From Aphelidium insulamus (lineage: Eukaryota; Aphelidiomycota; Aphelidea; Aphelidiaceae), in NCBI GenBank assembly GCA_036784855.1, contig JAZDSV010000056.1, positions 21,023-85,022 on the forward strand: a DNA stretch of 64,000 bases, in the 5' to 3' direction. The stretch's first letter is position 1. Each line of letters opens with the position of its first letter. The translations under genes were made by a program, and so were the position numbers. A model generated the notes under the pieces. That model was not told the origin of the DNA. It did not search any database and worked only from the letters and a program-made list of their open reading frames with translations. Positions 1 to 11,129 of this stretch are shown piece by piece.

Positions 1-2204
1 GCTGGAGTCAAGTGTTGTGGATCGTTTCCGCGCGGCATAGCCCACAGACAAATCCGGGTGTCCTCTCCAACTGATGCCAGCTGGAAGCCATCATGCGGCA
101 GGTCTGCGTAGTTGTCGGCGCTAGTACCAATTAAATGCAGCTCTGGCCGCCGGAAGGATAGCGATGTCACCCAGCTGACATGGCCATCACACTGTGCCAC
201 CAGCTGACCGGGCGCGGAAGACGCCGCAGAATAGATATATACCATGTCATCCTGGCCGCCGGCAGCTAGCCAACGCCCGCACGGACTCCAGTCCACACAC
301 AACAGTGCTCCGTACGCCGAACAGTGCACGTCCGTCAGATGTGGTGGCTCGGCGATGGAGTCTGTGCGCATCACGCACAAATGTCCGCCGGAAGTTGCAA
401 TCGCCACTCCCAGCTGCGGAATATTAGTTCATTATAAATGTTCATTATAGAACACTCGCGCTACTCACGCTGCTGCCATTTTGGCCAAGAGAGAGCGCCA
501 TCGCCGTTATGAGTGGCGTCTGCTTGTTTGTCGGCTGGGGTATGCTGCTCAGTTGTTGCTCCAGGTGCCTGTCATCGCCGAGTGCAGCCGATGGGGGCAT
601 TGTTTCACGGCGCGCACGTCCGACCAGTGGCGCGTGCAGCCGCAACGCCAGCACCGGATTCGAACGTTTGCGCCGACCCTTCTTGTTCTGTTCCAACAGT
701 CGCAGCTGGTATGTCGCAGCTGGGCGGTCCGGTGACGGGGCCGTATGTGTGATCTGCACGGTGGTGTATGGGAGATGTGGCGACGACGATCGAGTGGCCT
801 CGTCATCATCGGATGAAGACGACGGAGCGGGCGATGGTTGCCGTGCCGATCGCCTGACACCCGTCCAGTTCGTGTCGGACTGGGGCGGTCGCAGAGACGT
901 CGCACCAGACGAAGAGAGATGGCTGCTCTGCGACAATGAATTAAGACTGGTACCGTCCATCGCGGCGGCGCTCTTGCCCGCCAGTGCCACACTCGAGCCC
1001 GCCATTGAGGAGAGTGCCTTGCCGTCGTTGCGGGATGGCGATGCACCTCCAGACGCCGGCATGTCATACCGTCTAAAATCCAGTAGCAGCAGGGTGCCGT
1101 CCGTAAATGCCAGCATCACATGCGACTCTGACTGCGGACACCACTTGACCTGTGCCAGTGGAGCCGCGCGACAGTACCGTCCCTGATATGTGATATACAC
1201 AGATGCAAAATTGTCATGCACACCGTGCGCACCTGCTTGTTGAAGCGCAGATACGTGTTGAGCAGCGGGTTGTACCAGATGCACTCGCCGGACGCAAACC
1301 CTATGACCACGTCCAGCCGGCTCTGTGCCACATTGGCCGTGTATGAGTTGATGTCGTGGCAGGTGGGCGGCGACTTGAATGTCAGACACGCAATGGGCGT
1401 CTATGTGTGTGTATTACACCCTTAGATATACATATATCAGTCTGCAATACGAACCGCCTGGCTGGTGGCGGCACGGCCACCCAAACCGCCACACGCCACA
1501 ATCACGATCGAGTGGCCAATGTTCAGACAGGCAATGGGACCCACGGCTTCCGTGGCATCAGGCGCCATCCACACCTGAGACAGCCAGACACTGCTGGCGG
1601 TGGCTGCAGCTGCTGCCGAAGATGCCACGGCCGTCAGTGCCGGCGCGGGCAGAGGTTTCGGCAGTCTGCGCCACTTGAACATTTTGCGACTGGCAGTGGA
1701 TGCCACGGGCGCAATTAGTGGCGGCCGGCCATTTGGTTGCGGCAGACTTGACGCACTCACCTGGGCGCTGTTGGCTGCACTGTCCGTGTAGCTGCCAGTG
1801 CTACCCGGCACCGACAGCCAGCTCTGCGTGGCCGGCACAGTGTGTCGCGGTAGTCGGCCATGTTGTTGCAGCTGGTCCGACTGTTGGCGCACACTGCTGG
1901 ACCGGGACCGTCCGGCGGCAGTGGCAGCATTGGCAAAGAACGAGGACGGAGAGTGTGAGGCGCTTGTGCTGCTGCTCCGACTGCGAGCCGGGCTCCTGTC
2001 GGGTGTGCGGTCTGTTTGGTCATTAGATGGCGGAACTGTTTCGCCACTGTCTGTTGCGCCACTGCCGACCGCGGGCGCCATGGACAGCCGGGTGCCAATA
2101 TGGATGTTGGGCAGCATGTTTGGTACCGCCAGCAGTGACGGCTGCTGCTCTGCCTCCACGGGCGCACAGTGCAGCCGTAAATCTGTCCGCAGTTGCATTG
2201 GCAT
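1..2204 (-). CDS. WDR20/CreC-type WD40 protein (C-terminus off the window)
   Basis: The WDR20/CreC family are WD40 scaffolds for a ubiquitin-specific protease (USP12/USP46 in animals, CreB in moulds). Modelled exons on the minus strand are about 2204-1455, 1400-1233, 1182-469 and 413 to below 1. The last two introns (1183-1232 and 414-468) keep phase 0 and have clear GT-AG ends; the first junction is uncertain because its only phase-compatible donor is a poor GTTCGT. Family signatures are DVVIGFASGECIWYNPLLN, then QVKWCPQSESHVMLAFTDG, and near the left edge CVDWSPCGRWLAAGGQDD and HVSWVTSLSF, followed by DTRICLW. A long Ser/Pro-rich region of low complexity (about 150 residues) splits the blades, as in WDR20. 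The N-terminal 200 residues are Ser/Arg-rich and unlike the family. The final blade lies outside the window. Family assignment is firm; the exact start is less so. Confidence 0.85.
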
Positions 2205-2599
2205 CGTGGTTTAATACATACGCAGAGTGAGTGGCGCAGTCTGGCAGCTAAATGATATATTGTGACCACATATATAAATGTCTGCTACAGTTAAGCACAG
2301 CGCTCACCTGTCGGGCTAGGTAATCAATGGACATGTATACACAAGTGTTTATACGATTCATACATAGGACTGAATGCAATGAGGACAAAACTAATGCATA
2401 TAATCACATGATAGCCAGCAGCCCGCTAAGCGCCGCCGCTCTGCCGCCAACACCTTGTAACTTCCATGCATGCATGCATGCACACTACGTACGACAGCAA
2501 CAACCCCCCCGCGCAGGGGACGGGAATAACTTGAACAGATATACATATGCACTATCTAAATACATATGATACAAAACCTTTGTATTAACCTGAGCGCCA
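2205..2599. other. Intergenic, WDR20 start to BET1 stop
   Basis: About 395 bp between two minus-strand genes. It is AT-rich with an alternating TGCATGCATGCATGCA block near 2467-2482. No coding exon or RNA gene was recognised; it probably holds the WDR20 promoter and BET1 3' end. Confidence 0.5.
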
Positions 2600-3425
2600 C
2601 TACCGCCTAATCATCCAGTAGATGACGAGAAACACAAACACCACAAAGAACATCATGTAGCACATGTAGCGTCCCGACTGCGTGGCCATCATCTTGTTCA
2701 GCCGCTTCATGGTGCCCTGCATGGCGCCGCGAGTCCTGTCAAAGTCGTGTGTCTAACATAGTGCGTGTTAGTCATATATATACATATATATATATATAAG
2801 TGATATATGGACTCTAATAATAATGAATAGCCATACGCACAAATTGAGCGATATCTCAGGCACATATCACGATATATAGCGCTATAATATATGTCACATT
2901 GCACTGAACTAACCATGCCAGCGAGAAAACGATTCTGGTCCGACACCTCATTCTCAATTTGGAGAGTCAACTAGCAGCAGCAGCAGCATGGCGTCAGCGC
3001 GCAATATCTGGAATAATAGACGTCCACCATACCGACTTCAATGCGCCCACTTTGGAGTGCAATAGTCCCAGCTGGTCGTCATTCTGCGACTCTAACTGGT
3101 GCTGCGTGTTGACCACGCCACTGCGGCCACTCATGCCGGTACTGCCACTATCGTACGGCTGAAAGTTGTTGGTGCTGCCACTGCCGGGGCTACTACGTTT
3201 CAGCGGTTGCTGCAGCGTCGGATCGATGGGTCTGGTAGCGAGTGTGTGAGTGAGGATCGAGGATACCCAATGCGCAAAGAGAGAGACAGAGAGAAGAGAC
3301 AGAGGAGAGGCAGATAGATGAGCAGAACGAGTGCGCGACAATGCGTGTGAGAGATGAACGTACCGTGGATAGCGGCTGCTCGACGCGCGGCCACCAGTCG
3401 ATCCTGGGTGGAAATTGTTGGACAT
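2600..3425 (-). CDS. BET1: Bet1-like Qc-SNARE
   Basis: Bet1 is the Qc-SNARE of ER-to-Golgi vesicle fusion. Four exons join in frame: 3425-3364, 3231-3033, 2970-2914 and 2752-2600, giving about 156 residues. The SNARE half reads LGLLHSKVGALKS, then LTLQIENEVSDQNRFLAGM, then DFDRTRGAMQGTMKRLNKM, and is followed by a C-terminal hydrophobic anchor (YMCYMMFFVVFVFLVIYW) and a short basic tail, the layout of a tail-anchored SNARE. The N-terminal 65 residues are Ser/Gly/Asn-rich and not conserved. The start at 3425 was chosen because it is the first in-frame ATG and gives a cytosolic N-terminus without a signal peptide. Phases 2, 0 and 0 agree at all three introns. The 3' intron (2753-2913) is AT-rich and, at 161 bp, long for this locus. 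Confidence 0.88.
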
Positions 3426-3865
3426 GCAAAGCTGTGGGTGTGTGTAATTCTCTGGGTCATATATTTTCTCTGCTTGGCATTGTGCCGCTCGTGCTATGAA
3501 AAGGGACAATCATGTCCCTAATGCTAGACTTCACATATGTATATAATCGTGTAGTGATGCCTGCCGTCCATTAGGCACACTTGAAAGTCAATGGCAGCTA
3601 GTGTGGTGTAAGCGCTTTACTTGGTATAATATTATCAGTTTTCTTTCCTATGTACCACTATTTACCTAATATGCATTGTTAAGTCTAACGCTATACATAA
3701 TCAATATACATAAACTATTGGTTTTTACTATTTGTGTCTTAGTCGTTCTTGCTGAGTATATAAGCGCTCATGGACACATGTTAATAGTGTAAATATGTAT
3801 TTACGCTTAATATTTATGTACAGTTGAGACATCTGTTTCAAGCACACACAGAGGTCGACACCCGC
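3426..3865. promoter_or_regulatory. Divergent promoter region BET1 / trypsin, with TATA-like box
   Basis: The 440 bp between the divergent BET1 and protease starts hold no recognised gene. A TATATAAG at 3757-3764 on the plus strand lies about 100 bp upstream of the protease ATG and is a reasonable TATA candidate; nothing comparable was noticed on the BET1 side. Confidence 0.45.
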
Positions 3866-4808
3866 ATGCATCCGACTGTAACAGTTTTGACCGCGCTGAC
3901 TACCAGCGCCTGGAGCACTGCGTACGGCCAAGATGTTTCACTCCAAGCTGTGCCGATCGGTGTTCTTGGCGCAAATGCCGCGGCCAGTCAAGCGCAACCC
4001 ACCAGTACAGCGGGCGCGGTCACACCAGAGATTGTGGGTGGTGTGCATGCGCACAACGAATACCGCTACGCCAACTGGATGGGCGCCATTTTCGTCGACG
4101 GTCAATTCAACTGTGCCGGCACAATATTTAGCAAGAACCGACTGGTCACTGCGGCCCGTAAGTTGTGCTCATCTGCTACGTATGTATGTAACAAACCCGG
4201 AAACTCATATTGCACCTTTACTTGCGCGCATAGACTGCAGCGAGTTTGCCGCCAAGCGCCTCACTGTCAAGGTGGGCAGGTATGACATGAGCAAATCGAC
4301 GCGGGAGGAAGGAGGAAAGAACTTTTCTGTGGACCGAGTGCACGTGCATCCCAAGTTCTCCGACAGCACTCTGGACTACGATGTCGCTGTGTGGGAGCTG
4401 TCGGGCAGCGTCACCGATCGCTATGTCAACTTGGACGATGGATCCAGTTCGACTCCGGGCACCAAGTGCACTGTGCTCGGCTGGGGCACCACTAGTGAAG
4501 CCGGCACACGTATCAGCAATCAGTTGAAGCAAGTGGTAGTCACCGTGTGGCCAGACGCCCAGTGCCGCGCCAACACCGAACTCCAGCAACAGTACGGCGT
4601 CACTGACAGAATGATTTGTGCTGGTGGCCGTGTGAATCGTGACTCGTGCCGCGGGGACAGTGGCGGCCCGATGCTGGTGCCGAAAAACGGCGGTCGCCCC
4701 ATTCTCACTGGTATTGTGAGCTGGGGTGCTGGCTGTGGCCATGTCAATACGCCTGGAGTGTACACCCGTGTCTCTGCCGTTCGTGACTGGATCATGGGCT
4801 TTGCATGA
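3866..4808 (+). CDS. Secreted trypsin-like serine protease (S1A), intact triad
   Basis: Predicted secreted chymotrypsin-fold protease. Two exons, 3866-4157 and 4234-4808, give about 288 residues; the 76-bp intron splits the codon of the catalytic His (C|AC). The start at 3866 gives a hydrophobic leader (residues 1-21), then a propeptide ending TPE before IVGG. The triad is complete: LVTAAHC (His57), DYDVAVW (Asp102) and GDSGGP (Ser195). Asp189 is present in RDSCRGDSGGP, so cleavage after Lys/Arg is expected. Cysteine pairs 42-58, 168-182 and 191-220 are present. The residue before IVGG is Glu rather than Lys/Arg, so activation may not be autocatalytic; fungal trypsins also have non-basic residues here. 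It is followed in tandem by a paralogue with the same intron position but a ruined active site. Confidence 0.92.
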
Positions 4809-5192
4809 GTACTTTTGATATGAGAGTATGTACTAAAACTTAATCTCCTGCTTGAACCTGTGCATCAACCGCAATCCAGTGCATTGCGGAGCAGGTCAAA
4901 TAATCTGCGGTTAGCTGCGCTCATATTTAGAAGCAATTATTGTCATCATTCGAATGGAAATAACTGTATTGAGTCAAATAGCCCATCAACAGTGTACATG
5001 TAATTCAGGGACGGTGAAAGTGAGCTGTGATTGGGCACCGACCGAAATTGGCAATATTGCGCCGACCAATCGGCGCGTCAACAGCGTTTGACAAACAGTT
5101 GTGTAACCTTGACCGAAACCCTACAAAATCGCCGCGCCGCAAACACGCAGCTCTCAAACAGCAAAACAGCTCTAAAACTTCCAACATTGAAA
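4809..5192. other. Spacer between tandem protease paralogues
   Basis: 384 bp without a recognisable gene; it must contain the 3' end of the first protease gene and the promoter of the second. No TATA box as clear as the one upstream of the first gene was found. Confidence 0.5.
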
Positions 5193-6091
5193 ATGAAAGC
5201 CGCACTGTTCGCCGCCGCCTGTGCTTTGACCATCGCTGCCGTAGCCGATGTGGCCACAGTATCTGGAGAGGGTGTGCCTTCCACACCGCTACTGATTCCA
5301 AACACAATCACTCCGAACATTGTGGGTGGCACAGTTGCGGCAACAAGCTTCCGCTACGCCAAGTGGAATGCTGCACTGTTTGTTGACGGTGTCATTAATT
5401 GCGGTGGTGCCATTTTCGCCAAGAACTTTCTGGTCACTTCTGCTCGTAAGTGTGCTGTATGTGCACGTGATTCCGAACTCGTATGACTCATGTCTGTTTG
5501 TGTGGCGTAGAGTGCAGCTTGTTTGACATTAGCCGCCTAACTGTCAATCTTGGCCGTTTCGACTTGAGCAAGACAGTGGACGAAGAAGGCGGCATCCCCT
5601 TCACCGTGGCCAGCGTGACGATCCATCCCAACTTCAACCCGGCCACGCTGGACTACAATGTTGCGGTTTGGCAGCTTACCGGCAACCGCACAACTCGCTA
5701 CGTCAACCTCGACTCGGGCTCATCTTCGATTGCGGGCACCAAAAACATTGTGCTGGGCTGGGGCTCCACCAGCGAAGCCGACACAACCTCCAGCGGCTTG
5801 CTGAAGCAAGTAACGGTGCAGACAATTGCCCAGGAAGTTTGCGCCGCCAACACAAACTTGCAGCCCGTGCACTCCATCACGGATTCGATGCTGTGCGCAG
5901 GCGGTCGCCTCAACCGCGGCCCGTGCCACGGTGACGAGGGCGGCCCGCTGGTGTTGCCCACAAATGGCCGTCCCATCCTCACCGGTGTTGTCAGCTGGGG
6001 CGTTGGGTGCGGACGCGCAAACACGCCGGCGGTGTACACTCGCATCTCGCTGGTGCGCGACTGGATGTTCACTCTGATCACCCCGCAATAA
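5193..6091 (+). CDS. Secreted trypsin-family pseudoenzyme (triad His, Asp and Ser all replaced)
   Basis: Paralogue of the upstream trypsin. Exons 5193-5445 and 5511-6091 join in phase 1 (65-bp intron at the same codon as its neighbour), giving about 277 residues. The ATG at 5193 gives a clean signal peptide (MKAALFAAACALTIAAVADV), a short propeptide and TPNIVGG. The fold is kept (LGWG, VVSWG, the 42-58, 168-182 and 191-220 cysteines, TPAVYTRIS), but all three catalytic positions have changed: TSAQC has Gln for His57, DYNVAVW has Asn for Asp102, and GDEGGP has Glu for Ser195. Asp189 is also lost (RGPCHGDEGG). The reading frame is otherwise open and the signal peptide intact, so this looks like a maintained non-catalytic homologue rather than a decaying pseudogene. 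Precedents are oomycete glucanase inhibitor proteins and animal serine protease homologues; any such role here is inference. Confidence 0.9.
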
Positions 6092-6237
6092 TCTCGCAAC
6101 TGTGCAACCCATATATATACACGTCAGCCACACATCACTCGAAGTAGAAAATCGCGATTTAGTAATGCTAGTAATGAAGAAAGTAATAATAAAAGTTTAA
6201 TGCTATAAAGATTGCAATCAAACATTCTATGGCAACG

Positions 6238-9200
6238 CTAAGCATATGAATTGCTTCGGCGTATGCGACCGCTGGGGTTGCTCCTGCCGAGCAGCTGGTC
6301 GCGATCTATGGGCGGGAGAGGTGCGAGGCCAGAGAATATGCGTTTAATGCGTTGCATTTCTTGCTCTGAGAGCGGCCCAGGGATATTGTTTGGCGTCTCA
6401 TCGTCGCTGTCTCCATCTGAAAGTGATGAAGCCTCATCGTTAAAACCGCCATTGATGGAAGCTTCTGCAGAATTGTCGTTGGCGCACTCGCCTAAGCTGT
6501 GAGATTTTTGGTATTTCAAGCGTATCACTGTTACCTAGCAGAGCCGACGGTGCATTAAATAGCGGGAGAGACCCGTCGGCGTGATGATATCTTGAAGTAT
6601 CATCTGGATCCTCATTCACCAAAGTTGATGCCGTTTGTATCGAGATGTGCGAACTAACTGATTCATTGATCGTCATGCGTCTGTCAGCAACTTTCGCAGG
6701 CATATCGGCAACATCGACTTCCTGGCCGGTATGTATTTCACCGGGAGAAGCTTCCTTTGCGGCAAATTCTTCTGCTGGCGAGAAATATGGGGCGCTGCGG
6801 CGAGGAGACTCGAGCAATCGCTGCGGCAGGAGCGATGGAGACAGTTCGGGTGATGCAGTGAACTGGCTTCTGCGATAGAACCGCTCTATGCACGCTTGTT
6901 GCACACTTTGTAGTCGTTTTTCTTGGCTTTCAGATGGCGAGTCGCTTTCCGCCGTAAGTTGATCGTCGCCGTGACCCAGGTCTGGTTGTTCAGCTTCCAT
7001 CAAGTGCAGTCGTACTCGTACACTTCCCGCGTTACGGCCCTGCTCGTCCGAGACAATGTACCAGCCATCAATGACGGTCATTCCAAACGCCATCGGTGAG
7101 AGGTCAACTGACGCGGTGCCCAACAGATGATCGGGAATCTCGTTTAATTCTTCTGCGTGGTAGAGTTGTACCAGCAAGCCACGGTGTTTCCAGAATGATG
7201 GCTCTCGCGCAGGTGCCGCGTGTGCAATGCAAACGCTCCACGACCACGCCGGGTTTACAGATGCCGTCTGAAAAACATCTGTGCGATATTCGGTATGCTG
7301 TTCGACAATTAGCGATTGCCACTTGAACGTGGCGTAGGCGCGCGGTTCGACAAGTTTGTGCGGTTCATTTGCCGCGTCGTCTTTGCACACGATTTGAGGC
7401 AAGTGCATGGCTTCCACAATCTCAACATGTAGCGGCACGCCGCTGGGCGTTGGCGCTTCTATAATTTTTGGCTCGTCATGTTTCGAAATTTCTGTCGCCA
7501 CTAATGGAGCAACCGGCTGTTTCCCCAGACTGCACTCTATAATCAGTGTCATTGTGTCCGCGTTGACAGCATTAGCATTGATAACGACGCATTTTCGTCT
7601 AATAGATACAGAATCGTGCGAATCGCCTAAAGTCGACAACGGCGCGAGCGTCAGCGTTGACGTTCCGCAATATATGGGCTTTCCATGGGCAGTCCGCGCA
7701 ACTTGTACCAATATCGATGAGGTTGATATGGCGCTCAAGGTGTCACGTTGAAGTCGGAAACGACACGGTTCCATCAAGACAACCGGCGTCCATCCCTCAT
7801 GTTCTTCTGAGCCCTTGTCCGACACATTAAATTTCACCAGAAAGCAAACATTGCTGATGTCAACTTCAAACGGAGCCACAGGTTCGACGCCACACAACGT
7901 CACGGTCAACTCCATCATCTCGTCGAATTTCTCTGAACGCAGATGGGAGCTGGCCGCACGATTCTGCGGCATGGCGTTGTCAATAGTCGGAGTTTGTATT
8001 GAGGCTTCAATGTATCCCGCGATCGAGTCATCGTCTGCCATTATTGGAAACCACGATAAATTCGCTGTGGGTTTTGCAGTAAAACGACCAATACTAAACT
8101 CTCGCTCGGTCTCGACACACCACAGTGACCCAAGATATTGTAAACACTCCGATACTGAAGGTGCCTGGATAGTCTGTCGGCATAAAAACTTTGGTGTGTA
8201 CGATGCGATAGCGCCAGAGGAGACGACGGCTAGTGGCTGCGCTGCTCCATCGCTCGTCACTTGCACGCGAGCTTGGACTTTAGCTTCGCCAGCGACTCCG
8301 GCTTTGTCTAATGCAGTCTGTAGACCGCAGGCACGATTGATGTGGATTTCTATCGGCACGGTTTGCTCTGCAATGATGCTTTCTTTCGCGGATGATTTCA
8401 AAAGATCTGACATGCTTGACGTTGTGTCCTTGTGGTCCGTTGTTTTTGCTCTAAATTCGTCAGAAACTTCGTCGGTTTTCGGTGGCAATATAGGCGAGGA
8501 CGTAAAGCACATGGAACATGTGACCCAACCGCGCGCCGCTCCAGAGACAATGTCAACGATGCAGTACTCAGTGGGAGGAATTAATAGATCATCGACCAGC
8601 ACATTATTGCGATCCTGCAAACGACGTGGCAAAGCTGCCAACAGGTGGTGTACAGGTAGCTTGCACATGCCGACGAAGTGTGGTTCGTCTGTCGAAGTAC
8701 TTGCACGAGACCAAACTTCCACAATGGCAGGAATATCGGCAAACCTGTTCTCCACGTCGTCAGCACTGAGCGACAAGGGAATGTTGTATGCGAGATTAAA
8801 GTCACCCGCGCCCGACTGTCCAAGTGGTAAGTGAACAGACTCTATATGCGCTCGAGGATCGTACGGTATTCGCAGCCGGGCATACAGCAACTCTTGATTA
8901 TCGCGGCATTCAATCTGACGGTGTTGCCGTGCTGTCACAAACAGATAAACGGTGGGAAGCATAACCGTTTGTTTTGGCGGTATGGGCGGTACTACATTCA
9001 TGTCGACTTGTGGCTCTTGTGCCCTTACTGTCGCAGTTGCTGGAGACGCTGTAGTACCCCACGTAATTTCAACCGATAGCCAACCGCACACGTCCTTTGA
9101 TGGCGAATCAACTGTTAAAGATTTTCTCAACTTGGAGGATGAAGGTTGTGTGCGATGCAACGGAAGCAAATGCCGACTGCTGGTGGATGTATCGCCGCCC

Positions 9201-10677
9201 AAAAGTTGTGATATTGGAATGCCAGCCACAGCGCGCACAATAGCGGATTTCGTTGCCTTCTTGGTCGCGCCGTCTCGCAAAACTTCCGCGTCGAATAATA
9301 TATTTCCAGCCTCCCATATTTTTACCGCGTTTGCGTTCAATTTAAGCGGCACAGTCAGCTGTCGTGAGACTGGCAATTTGCGGCCCACGGACGTAGCACG
9401 AGGCAGATCAAGCGCATGCGCAGAGGATTCTTTGGTGTCTGGCAGGTACACTTCCAAGTGGAGTGTGTCGGCAGCAACGGTGCTGATCCGACTCCACTGG
9501 ATGTAATGAATTGTAGCAGTCAGGGACGTTGTATGCGACAAGAATTTCGCTGCCGGTGAATCCGCGGCTTCGTTGATGGTCCCATCGTTATTAAAGGCGG
9601 CAGTATCTGCTTTCGATGAAGTAAATAAACTCGCAAGCTCAATAGCAATTGAATCCGATTCTTCCGCGCCGTGAAAATCCATTTCCTCGACATGCAGTGT
9701 ATCACCAACTTGCCGCAGGGTGTGCAAGTTTGCAGCATGCAGTGCCAGCTCTTCGGCGTCACCGTCAAAAAGCAAATCTTCGTCGGAGTAAGACACTTTC
9801 TCGGCCATGGTAAGAGTGTTTTCGTCCATAACGCTATCATTAAGATCGGCATCGTCGGCATCTGGCCGCATCCACGCTTCCAACATGCGTTTGAAACGCA
9901 GCGCTCGTCGGTAGACGCGATCAACATTCAAAGAGCGGCTGCCAGGATCCGCAGAGTTTTCGTCTGGCTTCTGATTTTCTTGCTGATGTAGTGGAGCTAA
10001 TTTATTTTTCGTTTGGTCAACGCTGACCGGCATGGACTTTTGTGTTTCAGCAGGGGACAGGGCCTTAGTGTCGATATCATGCCCGCTACCACTCCACCGT
10101 GTAAGCGCCATCGAAACCTGGATCTCGCCCACAAGTCGCTGGTCTCGAGTGTAGACGGAATAAGTACGCGGCACATGCTCAATGAGATCTATAATGTGTC
10201 AGTTGCCATAATGACAGCCAGCTTGATCGCAATATGACGCACTTGTGACGGGCCGCAGTGCGCCCTTATCTATACGGAGCTGACATTCGGCGGGGAGCTG
10301 CTTGGTTTGAGCATGGCTGTCACCAGTATCGACAATATCCAAGTGCAGCGCGCCGCCCATATCATCAACATAACGTTGAAACAGCGGCAGGGAACATCGG
10401 ACCACATATCGCAGCGTGGCGGGCAGCCTGTTACCACTGCAAGTCTCCATTAGCACGGCAGCATGCGGCAATCATTGTGCACCCGCCTCAGGGATGGCAC
10501 CGAGGCGGGATCTCCTTCGGTGCCCCACCATCGCGGTCGCAGCACACATGTTGCAGTATCAGACTGCAGCCACCGCAGGCTGGATACGTGCAGCACAAAC
10601 GACCACTGCGGCCGTCCAGACACCCGCGGGGGCAGTGACAGCGCCTTGTCAGACGGCGCTGCCTGTTGGCGCAGCAT
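6238..10677 (-). CDS. C2CD3: C2CD3-like centriolar C2-domain protein
   Basis: C2CD3 localises to centriole distal ends and is needed for distal appendages and ciliogenesis in animals. Modelled exons on the minus strand: 10677-10483, 10444-10243, 10188-6535 and 6491-6238, about 1434 residues; human C2CD3 is longer. The N-terminal unit matches the family's first module: WSFVLHVSSLRWL then CVLRPRWWG, RYVVRCSLPLFQRYVDDM with DIVD following, and RLVGEIQVSMALTRW. The large central exon contains repeated C2-like strands, for example WSWSVCIAHAAP and LVQLYHAEELNEIPDHLLG. The tail is acidic and Ser-rich. The 43-bp last intron and the 54-bp second intron agree in phase; the first junction (38 bp, GTGCAC donor) is less certain. 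Family assignment rests on the N-terminal module and overall C2 architecture. Confidence 0.8.
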
Positions 10678-11129
10678 GGCCGTTAAATAATTCCAACTGA
10701 GAACGTTTGCTAATCCGTGAACGTTGCAGTTCCGCCTTCTTATCTCTTATTTGGTATTTGTCCAATGTACTACATTTCTACATGTACATATTTAGATAGT
10801 CATCGTGTCATGTACTTCTTGCAGCCATGCTTCACCGCACTGACTTGTTCTCCAGAGCAGCAACTTCACAACTTCCTAGGTCGACTTGGCATACATAGAC
10901 GTACAGCTAAAGAAAATGGCACATGTGCTATTATTTATTATAGTTCTTCCTAATACTGAGTATCTTATTAAGGTACAAGTTAGGAAAGTTATTTTGCTTT
11001 ATTTGCTCAACTGGCTTGTCAGTGCTGGCAATACCGAACGCACAAATTCATCAAGCATGTCAGCGCATGAGTCGGTATGAAGCACAGACGTAAGACTTCA
11101 ATAAGATGTGTCAGCAACACAATTACAAT
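10678..11129. other. Intergenic, C2CD3 start to EAF6 stop
   Basis: 452 bp, AT-rich, with no supported coding exon on either strand. It probably contains the C2CD3 promoter. Confidence 0.5.

Noticed and set aside
5193-6091. Second trypsin as a simple pseudogene
   Set aside because: No stop or frameshift, a good signal peptide, conserved cysteines and intact splice sites; only catalytic positions are lost.
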